Assembly: GCF_002443155.1 (NCBI RefSeq)
Contig: NZ_CP023667.1
Coordinates: 434,001 to 498,000, forward strand
Source: Alcaligenes faecalis
GTDB taxonomy: Bacteria > Pseudomonadota > Gammaproteobacteria > Burkholderiales > Burkholderiaceae_B
Reading direction: 5' to 3'
DNA length: 64,000 bases
Shown here: in pieces, positions 1-8,877 of the stretch
Position numbering within the stretch: position 1 is the first letter of the stretch
Layout of the letters: each line of letters opens with the position of its first letter
Program-made: the position numbers and the translations under genes
Notes under the pieces: generated by a model
What the model saw: the letters and a program-made list of their open reading frames with translations, nothing else
Told to the model about the DNA's origin: nothing
Database searches by the model: none

Positions 1-766
1 GCTTCACAAAGTCTTTTTCCCCGACCGAGACACCGCCTACGGTCAGCACCAGATCGCAGCGTTGCAGCAGTTCTTTCAGGGCGTCCTGAATGGCTTCCAG
101 TGTGTCTTTGGCGTGCACCGCATGAACCGATTCCACACCCAGTGCTTGCAGCTGTGCGCGCAGCATGGGGGCGTTGGAGTTGTAGATCTGGCCGGCTTTC
201 AGGGGCTGACCGGCTGGGGTCAGCTCGTCGCCTGTGGTCAGAATGCCGACGGTCAGCAGTGGGTAGACCTGCAATTGGGCATGGCCTTGCGCAGCCAGTT
301 GGGCAATATGGGCCGCTGTCAGCTTGGTGCCTGTCGTGATCAGCACTTCACCTATGCGCATGTCCTCGCCCCGGCGGCGGATGTTTACGCCAGCCACGGG
401 CATTTCCAGAACGCGCACGCCGTGTTCGTCTTCCTGACAGTTTTCCTGAATCACCACCGTATCCGCACCGGGCGGCAGCATGCTGCCAGTAAAGATGCGA
501 ATCGCCATGTTCTCTTTCAGCGTTTCAGGAATATCGCCTGCATAGCAGCGCTGCTGAATGGGTAGTACCTTGCCGTCGGCAATATCAGCCAGACGCAGGG
601 CATAGCCGTCCATGGCGCTATTGTCGGCAGGCGGCATGTCCAGCTGGGCCTGAATATCCTGGGCCAGAATGCGTCCCAAGGCTTGCGACAAATCGCAGGT
701 TTCGGTTTGGGTAGGAACTTGCCCTGCCTGGGCCAGCCTTTGCTGTGCTACGTCAAATTCGATCAT
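1..766 (-). CDS. moeA: Molybdopterin molybdenumtransferase MoeA (partial, C-terminus missing)
   Basis: Inserts molybdate into adenylylated molybdopterin in the last step of molybdenum cofactor synthesis. About 255 residues are present, starting at the ATG at 766 (MIEFDVAQQRLAQAG), and the frame runs off the window edge; family members have about 400 residues, so roughly the last third is outside. The N-terminal motif DNSAMDGYAL and the later DLVLTVGGVSVGEKDF stretch (GGVS loop of the MPT-binding domain) are diagnostic. It is the last gene of the moaC-moaD-moaE-moaB-moeA run, 100 bp after moaB. Confidence 0.93.
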   Translation of the reverse strand, partial: MIEFDVAQQRLAQAGQVPTQTETCDLSQALGRILAQDIQAQLDMPPADNSAMDGYALRLADIADGKVLPIQQRCYAGDIPETLKENMAIRIFTGSMLPPGADTVVIQENCQEDEHGVRVLEMPVAGVNIRRRGEDMRIGEVLITTGTKLTAAHIAQLAAQGHAQLQVYPLLTVGILTTGDELTPAGQPLKAGQIYNSNAPMLRAQLQALGVESVHAVHAKDTLEAIQDALKELLQRCDLVLTVGGVSVGEKDFVK

Positions 767-866
767 AGGATGGATAAATTCGATAAAACAATTCGTGGCT
801 CAGGGCGTCAGAGCACGGTGGAAAAGAGGGCGTTCCGGAGCTGGCACTGTTCTGCCTTTGCAGGCA

Positions 867-1397
867 TCAGGGCCTGGGTGGCTCCAGATACTCAGAGGCA
901 AAATTGCAAGGGCGATGGCGGCTGTCCAACTGCTCTTTCAGGATCTTTTCCCAGGCCAGCTTGCAGGCACCGCCCGAGCCGGGAATGCAGAATAGCAAAG
1001 TCCGGTTGGCCGTTCCTGCCAGCGCATCGGATTGCAGGGCAGAGGAGCCAATATCCTGGTATGACAAGTAGCGGAACTGTTCGCCAAAGCCGGTAATAAC
1101 CTGATCGAGCAAAGGCGTGACCGCCGCAATCGTGGATTTCTTATGGCTGAAACCGGTACCGCCATTGCAAATAATGACATTGATTTCCGGGTCCAGAATC
1201 CATTGGCTGAGCAGGGCGCGGATGGCGTAGATATTGTCCCTGCTGATGGCGCGCTGCACGCAGTAATGGCCGCTGTCAGTCAGGCTGGCCGCCAGATAAT
1301 CGCCGGAGGTGTCATCATCCGGGCCACGGCGGTCCGAAATGGTCAGCACAGCAGCGTTCAGGCGAACAGCGGGTAAATCGGTCTTGGCTTTAGACAT
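867..1397 (-). CDS. moaB: Molybdenum cofactor biosynthesis protein MoaB
   Basis: MoaB/MogA-fold protein of 176 residues. It matches MoaB along its length: VLTISDRRG near the N-terminus, the NGGTGF loop, GFGEQFRYLS, the IGSSALQS segment and the final PGSGGACKLAWEKIL followed by RHRPCNF. In MogA and related proteins the loop after GGTG carries a catalytic Asp (consensus xDxTxE); here it reads FSHKKSTIAA, so that acidic residue is absent. E. coli MoaB is also regarded as catalytically dispensable, so this copy may be structural or altered. The start overlaps the moaE stop by 8 bp, which implies co-translation. Confidence 0.92.
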   Translation of the reverse strand: MSKAKTDLPAVRLNAAVLTISDRRGPDDDTSGDYLAASLTDSGHYCVQRAISRDNIYAIRALLSQWILDPEINVIICNGGTGFSHKKSTIAAVTPLLDQVITGFGEQFRYLSYQDIGSSALQSDALAGTANRTLLFCIPGSGGACKLAWEKILKEQLDSRHRPCNFASEYLEPPRP

Positions 1398-1869
1398 GCT
1401 TGTCGGTGTCCGCAGAGGTATTCCAGGAGTCCGTTTTCTGGGCGTCGCTGTCGCGCTGCTGTACCCAGAAACGCTTGCCGTCAGCCAGAGTTTCGCGCTT
1501 CCAGAAAGGGGCGCGAGTTTTCAGCACGTCCATGATGAATTCGCAGGCACGGAAAGCGTCGCCACGGTGGGCGCTGGTCACGCCGACATAAACGATTTGT
1601 TCGGTCAGATGCAGTTCGCCCACACGGTGTACGACCAGCGTATCCAGAATGGGCCAGCGTTGGCGGGCCTGGTCACAAACCGCTTCAATCTCGCGCTCGC
1701 ACATGCCGGGATAGTGTTCCAGGAACAGGGATTCGGTGGCGGTGCCATCGGCCTGATCACGCACATAGCCGGTGAAGGTCACCATGGCTCCGGCCTTGCC
1801 GCCAGCCGTGGCGCGCAGCTCGGCGTTCAGGGCGGCAACATCAAAATCTTCGGTCTGGATGCGAATCAT
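1390..1869 (-). CDS. moaE: Molybdopterin synthase large subunit MoaE
   Basis: Catalytic subunit of molybdopterin synthase, which transfers sulfur from the MoaD C-terminus onto precursor Z (cPMP). The 159-residue protein contains the family motifs GYVRDQ, LEHYPGM and HRVGELHLTE, followed by SAHRGDAF and the catalytic-site segment KTRAPFWKRE. The ATG at 1869 is chosen because it lies one base after the moaD stop; a longer frame back to 1908 would overlap moaD and add non-conserved residues. It lies between moaD and moaB in the operon. Confidence 0.95.
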   Translation of the reverse strand: MIRIQTEDFDVAALNAELRATAGGKAGAMVTFTGYVRDQADGTATESLFLEHYPGMCEREIEAVCDQARQRWPILDTLVVHRVGELHLTEQIVYVGVTSAHRGDAFRACEFIMDVLKTRAPFWKRETLADGKRFWVQQRDSDAQKTDSWNTSADTDKHV

Positions 1870-1870
1870 C

Positions 1871-2128
1871 TCAACCTCCGGTGACGGGCTCGAACACAGC
1901 CACTTCATCGCCGGGACGGACGGGGTCGGTGGGCTTGGCGTGGAACTGGTTCACCGCGACATGCAGGCGGCCAGCCATATCGCTCAAATTCGGGTGGCGC
2001 TGCAGCAGGGCATCCGTCCATTGCTGAACGGTGCCTTCCTGGGGCCATTCCCAGTTTTCCTGGCGCTGGCCTGTGCGTTCGGCCACTTGGGCGAAGTACA
2101 GGACGCGCAATGTTAAAGGGCTTGTCAT
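1871..2128 (-). CDS. moaD: Molybdopterin synthase sulfur carrier subunit MoaD
   Basis: Ubiquitin-fold sulfur carrier of 85 residues. It ends in VTGG; the terminal Gly-Gly is adenylylated and thiocarboxylated in this family. The ATG at 2128 follows a clear GGAGA ribosome binding site (minus strand, about 2135-2139), and the following sequence MTSPLTLRVLYFAQVAERTG is typical. The open frame extends to 2212 but that extension overlaps moaC. Next to moaE, its partner in the heterotetrameric synthase. Confidence 0.93.
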   Translation of the reverse strand: MTSPLTLRVLYFAQVAERTGQRQENWEWPQEGTVQQWTDALLQRHPNLSDMAGRLHVAVNQFHAKPTDPVRPGDEVAVFEPVTGG

Positions 2129-2147
2129 GCTATCTCCGTGAAAGGGC

Positions 2148-2651
2148 TTAGAGCTGGGCAGTCCAGGTCCCGCTTTTGCCGCCGGTTTTCTCCAGCAAAC
2201 GGGTCTGTTCAATCACAATGCCTTTGTCGGCCGCTTTGCACATATCGTAAATCGTCAGGGCGGCAATGGAGCAGGCCGTCATGGCTTCCATTTCGACGCC
2301 GGTGGTGTAGCGGGTGCGGCAGGTGGCCAGCACCGCAATGGTGCCTGCGGCGGCGTCGCTCTCAAAATCAATGCCGACAAAATCCAGGGGCAGGCTGTGG
2401 CACATGGGAATCAGCTCGGCGCAGCGTTTGGCGGCCAGAACACCGGCCACACGGGCGGTGTTGAGCACTTCGCCCTTGGCATTGTGCTGGGCCGACAGCA
2501 ACTGGTACGCAGCGGGACTCAAGCGCACCACGGCGCGGGCCGTGGCCGAGCGGGAGGTGGCGGATTTGTGACTGACATCGACCATCTGAACTTTCCCATC
2601 TTCATCCAGATGGGAAAGGTGCAAATCTGTGTTTTCGGTAGTGGTGATCAT
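2148..2651 (-). CDS. moaC: Cyclic pyranopterin monophosphate synthase MoaC
   Basis: Converts 3',8-cyclo-7,8-dihydro-GTP, the product of MoaA, to cyclic pyranopterin monophosphate. The 167-residue protein has the family's MCHSLPL motif (residues 83-89), GVEMEAMTA (118-126) and DMCKA (136-140, with Asp136 and Lys139 in the active-site positions). It is the first gene of the operon. moaA is not in the window, so the pathway is completed elsewhere. Confidence 0.95.
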   Translation of the reverse strand: MITTTENTDLHLSHLDEDGKVQMVDVSHKSATSRSATARAVVRLSPAAYQLLSAQHNAKGEVLNTARVAGVLAAKRCAELIPMCHSLPLDFVGIDFESDAAAGTIAVLATCRTRYTTGVEMEAMTACSIAALTIYDMCKAADKGIVIEQTRLLEKTGGKSGTWTAQL

Positions 2652-2702
2652 GATCGCTCCGGGGACCGGGCCTAGTGCGCGGTTCTAATTGTTTATGGTT
2701 GC

Positions 2703-2708
2703 ATTATA
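2703..2708 (-). promoter_or_regulatory. Candidate -10 element upstream of moaC
   Basis: Read on the minus strand this is a perfect TATAAT, about 50 bp upstream of the moaC start in the 80-bp gap to dctR. No convincing -35 box is seen at the right spacing, so the call is weak. Confidence 0.3.
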
Positions 2709-2731
2709 TACACCCGGTGCGCGGGCCCTGA

Positions 2732-3370
2732 CTAAGGCCCCGGTGGGTTGCGGTCTTCGCGCAAGCGGGCCGGGTCCAGCAGTCGCGCCAGTTCGATCAG
2801 GGTGCGGGACTGCATTTTTTCCAGTGCCCGGGCGCGATGAACCTCTACCGTGCGCATGGTGATGTTCAGGTCCTGGGCAATCTGTTTGTTCAGTCGTCCT
2901 TCCAGCGCCAAGGCCAGCACTTCGCGCTCGCGCTGGGACAGGGTGTCCAGCCGTTCTTCCAGCGCCTGTTCATTGTCGCGCTCTGCCTGGCTGGCCTCGT
3001 AGCTGCGCAGCACATCCAGCACACGGTCCACCAGATCGTTATCGTTAAAAGGCTTTTCGATGAAATCCGCCGCGCCTTGTTTCAGCGCGTTTACAGCCAG
3101 GGGCAGGTCACCGTGGCCGGTCAGGAAAATAACGGGCAGAGGGGACGGGCGTTCGCGCAATTGCTCGAACACTTCCAGGCCGGACAGCCCATCCATACGT
3201 ATGTCGAGCAGGATGCAGCCCTGGGTTTCGGGACTGAGGGCATCCAGAAAGGCTTCGCCACTGTCCCAGAGTTCGGTATTGACCTGACGAGTGGAAAAAA
3301 GCCAGGACAGGGCATCGCGGATGGCCGGGTCGTCGTCCACGATGTGGACCAAAGGAGCGTGCTTAGTCAT
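2732..3370 (-). CDS. dctR: FixJ/NarL-type response regulator, probable DctR
   Basis: Two-component response regulator of 212 residues. The receiver domain (about 5-120) has the acidic cluster DDD at 12-14, phospho-acceptor Asp56 in LLDIRMDG and the conserved Lys106 in EKPF. A LuxR/NarL-type helix-turn-helix follows (about 143-200; LSQREREVLALALEGRLNKQ). It overlaps the sensor kinase gene by 8 bp and lies divergent from dctPQM. In Rhodobacter capsulatus DctS/DctR activate the dctPQM TRAP transporter, so the same role is inferred here from the arrangement. Confidence 0.85.
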   Translation of the reverse strand: MTKHAPLVHIVDDDPAIRDALSWLFSTRQVNTELWDSGEAFLDALSPETQGCILLDIRMDGLSGLEVFEQLRERPSPLPVIFLTGHGDLPLAVNALKQGAADFIEKPFNDNDLVDRVLDVLRSYEASQAERDNEQALEERLDTLSQREREVLALALEGRLNKQIAQDLNITMRTVEVHRARALEKMQSRTLIELARLLDPARLREDRNPPGP

Positions 3371-5333
3371 GTTCGATCAAGGGTAAGGAAAACAGGAAGG
3401 TAGCACCGTGGGGAACCCCGTTTTCAAACCAGAGTTTGCCATGGTGCAGCTCCACAATGGAGCGGCAAATATTCAGGCCAATGCCCAGGCCCTGGGCTTT
3501 GGTGGTGGTAAAGGCCTGGAACACTTCGGCCATGATGGTCGCCGCCACGCCAGGGCCCTGGTCAGCCACCATCACCAGAACCACGCCATTGCTGGCCTGC
3601 ATGCTGACCTCCAGTATGCGGCGCTCCGGTTCCAGGCCGGACATGGCTTCGGCGGCGTTGCGCAGCAGGTTGAAAATCAGTTGCTCCAGCAGCACCTTGT
3701 CTCCCATGACGGGCAGGTCCTCGGGGTGGGAGGGCACGATCAGCTGAATCTGATGATGACGCAGGCCTGCTTTGGCCATGGCCAAAGCACCTTGCAAGGC
3801 ATCAGGTAAATTCAGGGGGCTGAGTTGTGGATCGCGCTTGCGCACAAAGTCGTGAATGCGGTGGATGATCTGCCCGGCGCGGCGAGTTTGTTCTGCCAGG
3901 CTTTCCAGGCCACGACGCAGCTGTTTCGGGTCCAGCGGCTCATTACCCAGCAGATTCAGGGAACCGGCTGCATAGCTGGCAATAGCTGATAGCGGCTGGT
4001 TCAGTTCATGGGCCAGCGTGGAGGCCATCTCGCCCATGGTGATGAGCTTGGCCGTGTGGTGCAGTTGCTCGGACTGGGAGCTGGCCAGGGCTTCGGCCTG
4101 CTTGCGCGAGCTGATGTCGATGATGGAACTGATCCAGCCCACGTGCCGCTTCTGGGCGTCAATCAGCGGGGACTCGAAAACCTGCACATCGACCCGCGAG
4201 CCATCCGGGCGCTGGAACAGCGTGTCAAAGACCTGCACGGAGCGGGAGGACTTCAGGCGATCCCGGCGCTCCAGCGTTTCATCCATCATCTCCGGCACCC
4301 ACCAGGGCATGGGCGGTGCCAGACCAATAATCTCTTCACTGCTGCGGCCCACCAGTTCGCAAAACGCCGGATTCACATACAGCACCTTGCCATCCAGGTC
4401 GCGGGCGCGCATGCCGGTCACCATGGAGTTCTCGATGGCACTGCGAAAGGCTTGTTCCTGCATCAGTGCCAGTTCAGCGTCGCGGCGCTTGCGGGCGTAG
4501 TGATGTTGCATGGCCAGGTTCACCACAGCCAGCAAGGCCAGACCGGCAATCACAGTCAGCAGCAAGGTGAAGGTAGGGATGCTTGTTTGCGGATAGGGCG
4601 TCATCAGCAAACGTACGCCATGCAGTGGCGGGTCTACCGACATGGCGTAACGCAATTCGTTTTGCCCCGGCTCGCCTTTGGAGCGTGTGGCAAGCGTCTG
4701 GTCGCTTTGGTCGATCAGGGAGACGTGATATTGCTCGGCAATCCACCAGGGCACGTTTTCCATCAGGATGGTGGCCAGGGAAAAGGTGGCGCGCAAGGTG
4801 CCGACGATATCGTTTTCTTCGTAAATGGGCACGACGAGATCCAGCACGCTTTCCTGATGCTCGTTGGAGTAGTAGGCAGGCAGCCAGGTGGAGGTGCGCG
4901 GCGTGCTGACGTGGGCTGCTATCCGGGTGTCGGCACCGGGTGGCCGCACCAGCAAGGTGGTGCCAAAGCGATCTTGTACCGCGACTTTCAACAGGTCCGG
5001 ATGGATGGTCTTGAAGTGCTGTAGTTGTGTCAGTGCCGTCTGGGTCGTGACGGGTTGGGAGTGGACTTCAATTTCGCTGGCAATGCGGCTTAAATTGTTC
5101 TCGTGCGAGCGCAGTTGAAATGAGAGGGATTGTTCCACCCACAAGGCATTGCGTATCAGCTCGTTGGACTGCTCGTCATCGCGTTCTTTATTGACCGCCC
5201 AGGCAAACACACCCATCAGCAGCACGATGATCAGAATGGCCAAAATAGGCACATAGGTGCTGATGGGGTGGGCTGCCAAGGTGCGCGAGGCCGCTTGGCG
5301 TATGAATCCGGAAGGACGGGCAAGACGCATCAT
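3363..5333 (-). CDS. dctS: Sensor histidine kinase, probable DctS
   Basis: Membrane sensor kinase of about 656 residues. It has a first membrane helix near residues 25-45, a periplasmic sensor region of about 200 residues, a second helix near 255-277, a PAS domain (about 300-410), then a HisKA domain with phospho-acceptor His442 in TLAHELNQPLSAIASY and a HATPase domain with the NLLRNAAEAM N-box and GLGIGLNIC G-box. The start is uncertain: ATG 5333 is used because the longer frame to 5408 adds an unlikely charged leader; no good ribosome binding site is visible. Likely senses C4-dicarboxylates and signals to DctR. Confidence 0.85.
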   Translation of the reverse strand: MMRLARPSGFIRQAASRTLAAHPISTYVPILAILIIVLLMGVFAWAVNKERDDEQSNELIRNALWVEQSLSFQLRSHENNLSRIASEIEVHSQPVTTQTALTQLQHFKTIHPDLLKVAVQDRFGTTLLVRPPGADTRIAAHVSTPRTSTWLPAYYSNEHQESVLDLVVPIYEENDIVGTLRATFSLATILMENVPWWIAEQYHVSLIDQSDQTLATRSKGEPGQNELRYAMSVDPPLHGVRLLMTPYPQTSIPTFTLLLTVIAGLALLAVVNLAMQHHYARKRRDAELALMQEQAFRSAIENSMVTGMRARDLDGKVLYVNPAFCELVGRSSEEIIGLAPPMPWWVPEMMDETLERRDRLKSSRSVQVFDTLFQRPDGSRVDVQVFESPLIDAQKRHVGWISSIIDISSRKQAEALASSQSEQLHHTAKLITMGEMASTLAHELNQPLSAIASYAAGSLNLLGNEPLDPKQLRRGLESLAEQTRRAGQIIHRIHDFVRKRDPQLSPLNLPDALQGALAMAKAGLRHHQIQLIVPSHPEDLPVMGDKVLLEQLIFNLLRNAAEAMSGLEPERRILEVSMQASNGVVLVMVADQGPGVAATIMAEVFQAFTTTKAQGLGIGLNICRSIVELHHGKLWFENGVPHGATFLFSLPLIEHD

Positions 5334-5448
5334 GACAAAAGGTTTCGGATTTCCACAATAGATAATTCGGGACCGCTTTTTTAAGCTACACGCTTTCAAG
5401 CAAATCAATCAATAACACGTGTCGGTTCCCCACCGACCGGAGGCAAAC

Positions 5449-6432
5449 ATGAAAAAGACCCTTGTGGCCAGCTTGCTGGCTTCCGTATTCCTGTCCGCGC
5501 CTGTTCTGGCCAACCCCATGATCATCAAGTTCAGCCACGTTGTGTCGCCAGATACACCCAAGGGCAAGGGCGCTGTGCGCTTTAAGGAACTGGCCGAAAA
5601 ATACACCGAGGGCAAGGTGGTTGTCGAAGTCTACCCGAACTCGCAGCTGTACAAGGACAAGGAAGAACTGGAAGCCTTGCAACTGGGCGCCGTGCACATG
5701 CTGGCTCCGTCGCTGGCCAAGTTTGGCCCGCTGGGCGTGCGCGAATTTGAGGTGTTCGACCTGCCTTTCATTTTCAGGGATCGTACCGATCTGCGTAAGG
5801 TTACCGAAGGTCCTGTGGGCCGCATGTTGCTGGACAAGCTCGAGCCCAAAGGCATCAAGGGCCTGTCCTACTGGGACAACGGCTTTAAGGTCATGAGCGC
5901 CAACAGCCCCCTGAAAAGCGTGGACGACTTCCTGGGTCTGAAAATGCGCATCCAGTCCTCCAAGGTTCTGGAAGCCCAGTTCAAGGCTCTGGACGCTGTG
6001 CCTCAGGTGATGGCGTTCTCCGAGGTGTACCAGGCCCTGCAAACCGGCGTTGTAGATGGCACCGAGAACCCGCCGTCCAATATGTACACCCAGAAAATGC
6101 ACGAAGTGCAAAAGCACGCCACCGTGTCCAATCACGGTTACCTGGGCTATGCCGTGATCGTGAACAAGAAGTTCTGGGAAGGTCTGCCTGACGATATTCG
6201 CCAGGGCATGGAAAAAGCCATGGAAGAAGCCACGGTTTACGCCAACGACATTGCCGAACAAGAGAACAACGATTCCATGAAAGCCATGGAAGAATCCGGC
6301 AAGACCCAGTTCTATCAGCTTAGCGATGCCGAGCGTGAAGAATGGGTCAAGCAGTTGCGTCCCGTTCACAAGGAAATGGCCTCGCGTATCGGTCAGGACG
6401 TGATCGACGCCTTCTACAAGGCGACCGAATAA
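5449..6432 (+). CDS. dctP: TRAP transporter C4-dicarboxylate binding protein DctP
   Basis: Periplasmic solute-binding protein of 327 residues for a TRAP transporter. The first ~23 residues (MKKTLVASLLASVFLSAPVLA) form a Sec signal peptide with an A-x-A-like cleavage site. Family motifs include IIKFSHVVSPDTPKGKGA, KVVVEVYPNSQLYKD, the Arg-containing GLKMRIQSS that binds the substrate carboxylate, and the VVDGTENPPSN segment. The ATG at 5449 is preceded by GGAGG, which decides the start over the upstream in-frame ATG at 5419. First gene of dctPQM. Confidence 0.93.
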   Translation: MKKTLVASLLASVFLSAPVLANPMIIKFSHVVSPDTPKGKGAVRFKELAEKYTEGKVVVEVYPNSQLYKDKEELEALQLGAVHMLAPSLAKFGPLGVREFEVFDLPFIFRDRTDLRKVTEGPVGRMLLDKLEPKGIKGLSYWDNGFKVMSANSPLKSVDDFLGLKMRIQSSKVLEAQFKALDAVPQVMAFSEVYQALQTGVVDGTENPPSNMYTQKMHEVQKHATVSNHGYLGYAVIVNKKFWEGLPDDIRQGMEKAMEEATVYANDIAEQENNDSMKAMEESGKTQFYQLSDAEREEWVKQLRPVHKEMASRIGQDVIDAFYKATE

Positions 6433-6551
6433 AGTCGGTTTTCTCTGATTGTCTTGTACAGGTCTGATTCAGACCTGTTCTCTCTTTCTTCCCGCTACTG
6501 AGCTGTGCCTGCCCGTGATCCGGGTGGGCCGGTTGTAGTCTGGAGCTACCC

Positions 6552-7187
6552 ATGTTTTTACGATTTCTGGACCGCTTTGAGGAGACCTTCATCTCGCTCC
6601 TCATGGTGGCCGCCGTAGTGCTTATTTTCGTAGCGGTCTGCCAGCGCTACTCGGTCAGCCTGCTGGCTGATTTGGTGTCCTGGTCGCGGGCCCATGGTTA
6701 CGAATCGCTCATGGCCATGGCTCGTTCAACCTATCGCAGTGTGGCCGGCATCAATTTGCTCTGGGCACAGGAGCTGTGTATTTACCTGTTCGTCTGGATG
6801 GCCAAGTTTGGTGCTGCTTATGGCGTGCGCGTGGGTATTCACGTAGGTGTGGACGTGCTGGTCAACTCGGTGGGTCCGCGTTGGCGTCATCTGCTTGTGG
6901 TGATTTCCCTGTTTGCAGGCGCCTTGTTCACCGCCATCGTCGCCTGGATTGGCGGCAGCTTTGTCTACGGCATTGCCCAGACGGCCCAGGTATCGGCTGA
7001 CCTGGAAGTGCCCGTATGGATTGTGTATCTGGCCGTTCCTGCTGGTTCCTTGCTGATGTGCTTCCGCTTCCTGCAAGCCTTGATGAATTTTATTCAGACT
7101 GGTCATTTGCCCCATCACGAACCTGCGGCTGATCTGATCGCTGAAACAGAGCGCGGTGTGTCTGAATCCGAAGGAGCGCGCGCATGA
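6552..7187 (+). CDS. dctQ: TRAP transporter small permease DctQ
   Basis: Small membrane subunit of the TRAP transporter, 211 residues. Hydrophobic segments lie near residues 15-35, 75-95, 115-140 and 155-175, matching the four-helix DctQ fold. At this length it belongs to the longer DctQ variants, which carry an extra loop between the first two helices (here about residues 36-72). It is 119 bp after dctP and its stop overlaps the dctM start as ATGA, so the two permease subunits are translationally coupled. Confidence 0.9.
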   Translation: MFLRFLDRFEETFISLLMVAAVVLIFVAVCQRYSVSLLADLVSWSRAHGYESLMAMARSTYRSVAGINLLWAQELCIYLFVWMAKFGAAYGVRVGIHVGVDVLVNSVGPRWRHLLVVISLFAGALFTAIVAWIGGSFVYGIAQTAQVSADLEVPVWIVYLAVPAGSLLMCFRFLQALMNFIQTGHLPHHEPAADLIAETERGVSESEGARA

Positions 7188-8509
7188 CCGCCCTGATTAT
7201 TTTTGCTTTGCTGGCTATCCTGCTTTTGACAGGTATGCCCGTGTCGATTGCCCTGGGTCTGACGGTGATGGGCTTCCTGTTCACCATGACCGAAGTGCCC
7301 ATGGACAGTATTGCTCTCAAGCTGTTCACCGGGATCGAGAAGTTCGAGATCATGGCGATTCCGTTCTTCATTCTGGCCGGTAGTTTCCTGACGCATGGCG
7401 GGGTCGCGCAGCGCATGATTCGCTTTGCCGCTTCCATGGTGGGCCACTTGCCCGGCGGCATGGGTCTGGCAGCCGTGCTGGCTTGCGCCCTGTTCGCGTC
7501 TATCAGTGGTTCTTCGCCTGCCACGGTGGCGGCCATTGGTTCCATCATGATTCCGGCCATGGTTAAACAAGGCTACCCCGTGCAATTCGGGACCGGCATT
7601 GTGGCGACTTCCGGCGGTCTGGGTATCTTGCTGCCACCCTCGATTGTGATGGTGATGTATGCGGTAGCCACCAGCGGCATGATGGTAGAGGGTCCAGATG
7701 GCGTAAAAGTCGGGACGGCCTCGATTGGTCAGCTGTTTATTGCGGGTGTGGTACCGGGCCTGATCCTGGCTTTCCTCTTGGGCGCGACCACCATGTTCCG
7801 CGCCTGGAAGCTGGACTACCCCCGTATGCCGCGAGCTTCGTTCAAAGAGCGCTGGCGTGCCTTCATGGACTCCATTTGGGGCCTGATGCTGATCGTTATC
7901 GTGATGGGTGGTATCTACTCCGGTGTGTTCACGCCTACCGAAGCGGCAGCCATCAGCGCGGTGTACGCCTTTGTGATTGCGGTATGGGTCTACAAGGATG
8001 TGAAACTGCGTGAGGTGAAACGCATTGTGTTGGAATCGGCAGCCATGAGTGCCATGCTGCTGTACATCATCACCAATGCGGTCATGTTCGCCTTCATTCT
8101 GACCTCCGAGCAGATTCCACAGGCCATTGCAGAATGGATTGTGTCGCAAGGCATGGGCCTGATTGCCTTCCTGCTGTTCGTGAACGTCCTGCTGCTGGTG
8201 ATCGGCATGGTGATGGAACCTTCGGGTCTGATCCTGATCATGGCCCCCATCCTGTTCCCGGTTGCCATGAAGCTGGGCATGGACCCGGTTCACTTTGGCA
8301 TCATGCTGGTGGTGAATATGGAGATCGGGCTGGCGACACCGCCGGTGGGCTTGAACCTGTATGTGGCGTCCAGCATATCGAAGTTGGGCCTGACCGAAGT
8401 TACCAAGTCCACGATGCCTTGGCTGCTGACCGGTTTGGCCTTCCTCCTGATGATTACCTTCATTCCAGAAATTACGCTTTGGCTGCCCCGCATGATGGGA
8501 TGGCTGTAG
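7184..8509 (+). CDS. dctM: TRAP transporter large permease DctM
   Basis: Twelve-helix Na+/H+-coupled permease subunit of 441 residues. It shows the family signatures GMPVSIALGL, GVAQRMIRFA, FASISGSSPATVAAIGS, TSGGLGILLPPS, PTEAAAISAVYA and the C-terminal IGLATPPVGLNLYV. The start is the ATG of an ATGA overlap with dctQ. A strong terminator follows 95 bp downstream, closing the dctPQM operon, which probably imports succinate, fumarate and malate under DctSR control. Confidence 0.94.
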   Translation: MTALIIFALLAILLLTGMPVSIALGLTVMGFLFTMTEVPMDSIALKLFTGIEKFEIMAIPFFILAGSFLTHGGVAQRMIRFAASMVGHLPGGMGLAAVLACALFASISGSSPATVAAIGSIMIPAMVKQGYPVQFGTGIVATSGGLGILLPPSIVMVMYAVATSGMMVEGPDGVKVGTASIGQLFIAGVVPGLILAFLLGATTMFRAWKLDYPRMPRASFKERWRAFMDSIWGLMLIVIVMGGIYSGVFTPTEAAAISAVYAFVIAVWVYKDVKLREVKRIVLESAAMSAMLLYIITNAVMFAFILTSEQIPQAIAEWIVSQGMGLIAFLLFVNVLLLVIGMVMEPSGLILIMAPILFPVAMKLGMDPVHFGIMLVVNMEIGLATPPVGLNLYVASSISKLGLTEVTKSTMPWLLTGLAFLLMITFIPEITLWLPRMMGWL

Positions 8510-8603
8510 AGGCCCTGATCGCTATCCGCGAGCAGGGCGAGGTGAGCCTTTGATGTGGCAGTACGGCTTTATGCAATCTGCGTAAGATGTGAATCACCTT
8601 GAA

Positions 8604-8630
8604 GGCCGGGCAAAAAGCCCGGCCTTTTTT
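8604..8630 (+). terminator. Rho-independent terminator after dctM
   Basis: Perfect 8-bp stem GGCCGGGC / GCCCGGCC (8604-8611 with 8617-8624), AAAAA loop and six T residues. Confidence 0.92.
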
Positions 8631-8815
8631 GTGGGTGCTCGGTTTGGGTACTGGTAGCTTTTTTGAGTGCTGGAACTGGCTGTTTCCAGAGTCCTCTATA
8701 ACTTACTGCCTATGTGTCCTTGTCTGATTGCCCTCCAGTGCTGCAGGGTTTTCTCTGGCTTTGTAGGCAAGTGAAACGTACTGATAAGTATTATTTGCCT
8801 ATTAGGCCAGCCAGT

Positions 8816-8830
8816 CTATTAGTATCATAG
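8816..8830. promoter_or_regulatory. Partial OxyR-like site upstream of the peroxiredoxin gene
   Basis: CTAT-N7-ATAG, the central spacing of the E. coli OxyR consensus (ATAG-N7-CTAT-N7-ATAG-N7-CTAT), lies 48 bp before the peroxiredoxin start. The outer ATAG and CTAT quarters are not matched, so this is suggestive only. The rest of the 368-bp gap 8510-8877 holds the dctM terminator (8604-8630) and no gene that I can support. Confidence 0.25.
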
Positions 8831-8877
8831 GTAGTTCGGGCCGCCATACTGGCGGTAATTATTCATACGGAGACCTT

